From: an uncultured bacterium
GTDB taxonomy: Bacteria > Patescibacteriota > Minisyncoccia > Phycocordibacterales > CAIZLB01
NCBI GenBank assembly: GCA_937873535.1
Contig: CALMYA010000002.1
Location: 1 to 13,418 of the forward strand
Direction: 5' to 3'
DNA length: 13,418 nucleotides
Within the stretch, counting starts at the first letter, position 1. Each line of letters begins with the position of its first letter. The notes beneath the pieces were generated by a model. It searched no databases and was not told the origin of the DNA. It was given only the letters and a program-made list of their open reading frames with translations. Shown one piece after another: positions 13,373 through 13,418 of this stretch. The translations under genes and the position numbers were made by a program.

Positions 13373-13418
13373 ATGTGGCTGGCGGAGGTAATTGATACTA
13401 GCTTTCAAAAACTTCTGG
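13373..13418 (+). CDS. Possible start of a further gene, cut by the window end
   Basis: ATG at 13373 opens a frame of 15 codons (MWLAEVIDTSFQKLL) that runs off the window. It follows a T-rich stretch. The composition is protein-like but far too short to identify. A GGAGGT inside it (13384-13389) could instead serve a TTG at 13392 in another frame. Confidence 0.25.
   Translation, partial: MWLAEVIDTSFQKLL

Noticed and set aside
125..13408. Many open frames antisense to or overlapping efp, recA, ftsK, the surface protein, the hydrolase, rplJ and rplL
   Set aside because: They lie inside well-identified genes and have no recognisable domain; treated as shadow frames.

Overview
The window looks like bacterial chromosome from the Candidate Phyla Radiation (Patescibacteria), most likely a Parcubacteria-type lineage. 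The evidence is indirect. EF-P lacks the usual PGKG tip, genes mostly lack a Shine-Dalgarno sequence, and there is a small membrane-anchored Ig-like protein between ftsK and recA. There is also a signal-peptide plus peptidoglycan-binding surface protein and a very large secreted beta-helix/hydrolase. No rRNA, tRNA, CRISPR array, transposase or phage gene was found. Most of the window is housekeeping and cell-envelope DNA; the unusual material lies mainly in the spaces between genes.

Layout. Everything left of about 5.2 kb is on the minus strand: ftsK, a small anchored Ig-like protein, recA and, after a 361-base gap, efp. ftsK to recA reads as one transcription unit. Everything to the right is on the plus strand: an HTH protein divergent from ftsK, a 613-base intergenic region full of inverted repeats, an abundant-looking surface-layer-type protein ended by a perfect terminator, a possible 33-residue membrane microprotein, a 1081-residue secreted beta-helix/LCAT-type hydrolase, and the rplJ-rplL ribosomal stalk operon. 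rplJ is preceded by a recognisable L10 autoregulatory leader with an attenuator. A partial reading frame may begin at the right edge.

How the parts fit. FtsK (chromosome translocation) and RecA (recombination) form a DNA-maintenance block. EF-P and the L10/L12 stalk belong to translation. The surface protein and the hydrolase form an envelope/secretion block. The L10 leader can be read as a feedback switch: L10 bound to its aptamer would hold a GAGACC segment that could otherwise open the terminator just before rplJ.

Best leads: (1) a 32-base hairpin repeat at both window ends whose four differences are two compensatory base-pair swaps; (2) the L10 leader with its mutually exclusive pairing; (3) a 100-base inverted repeat before the surface-protein gene, with a competing upstream hairpin; (4) 14 of 16 arginines in the surface protein coded by CGA; (5) EF-P with Met where the functional Lys is expected; (6) an apparent frameshift in the gene between ftsK and recA.
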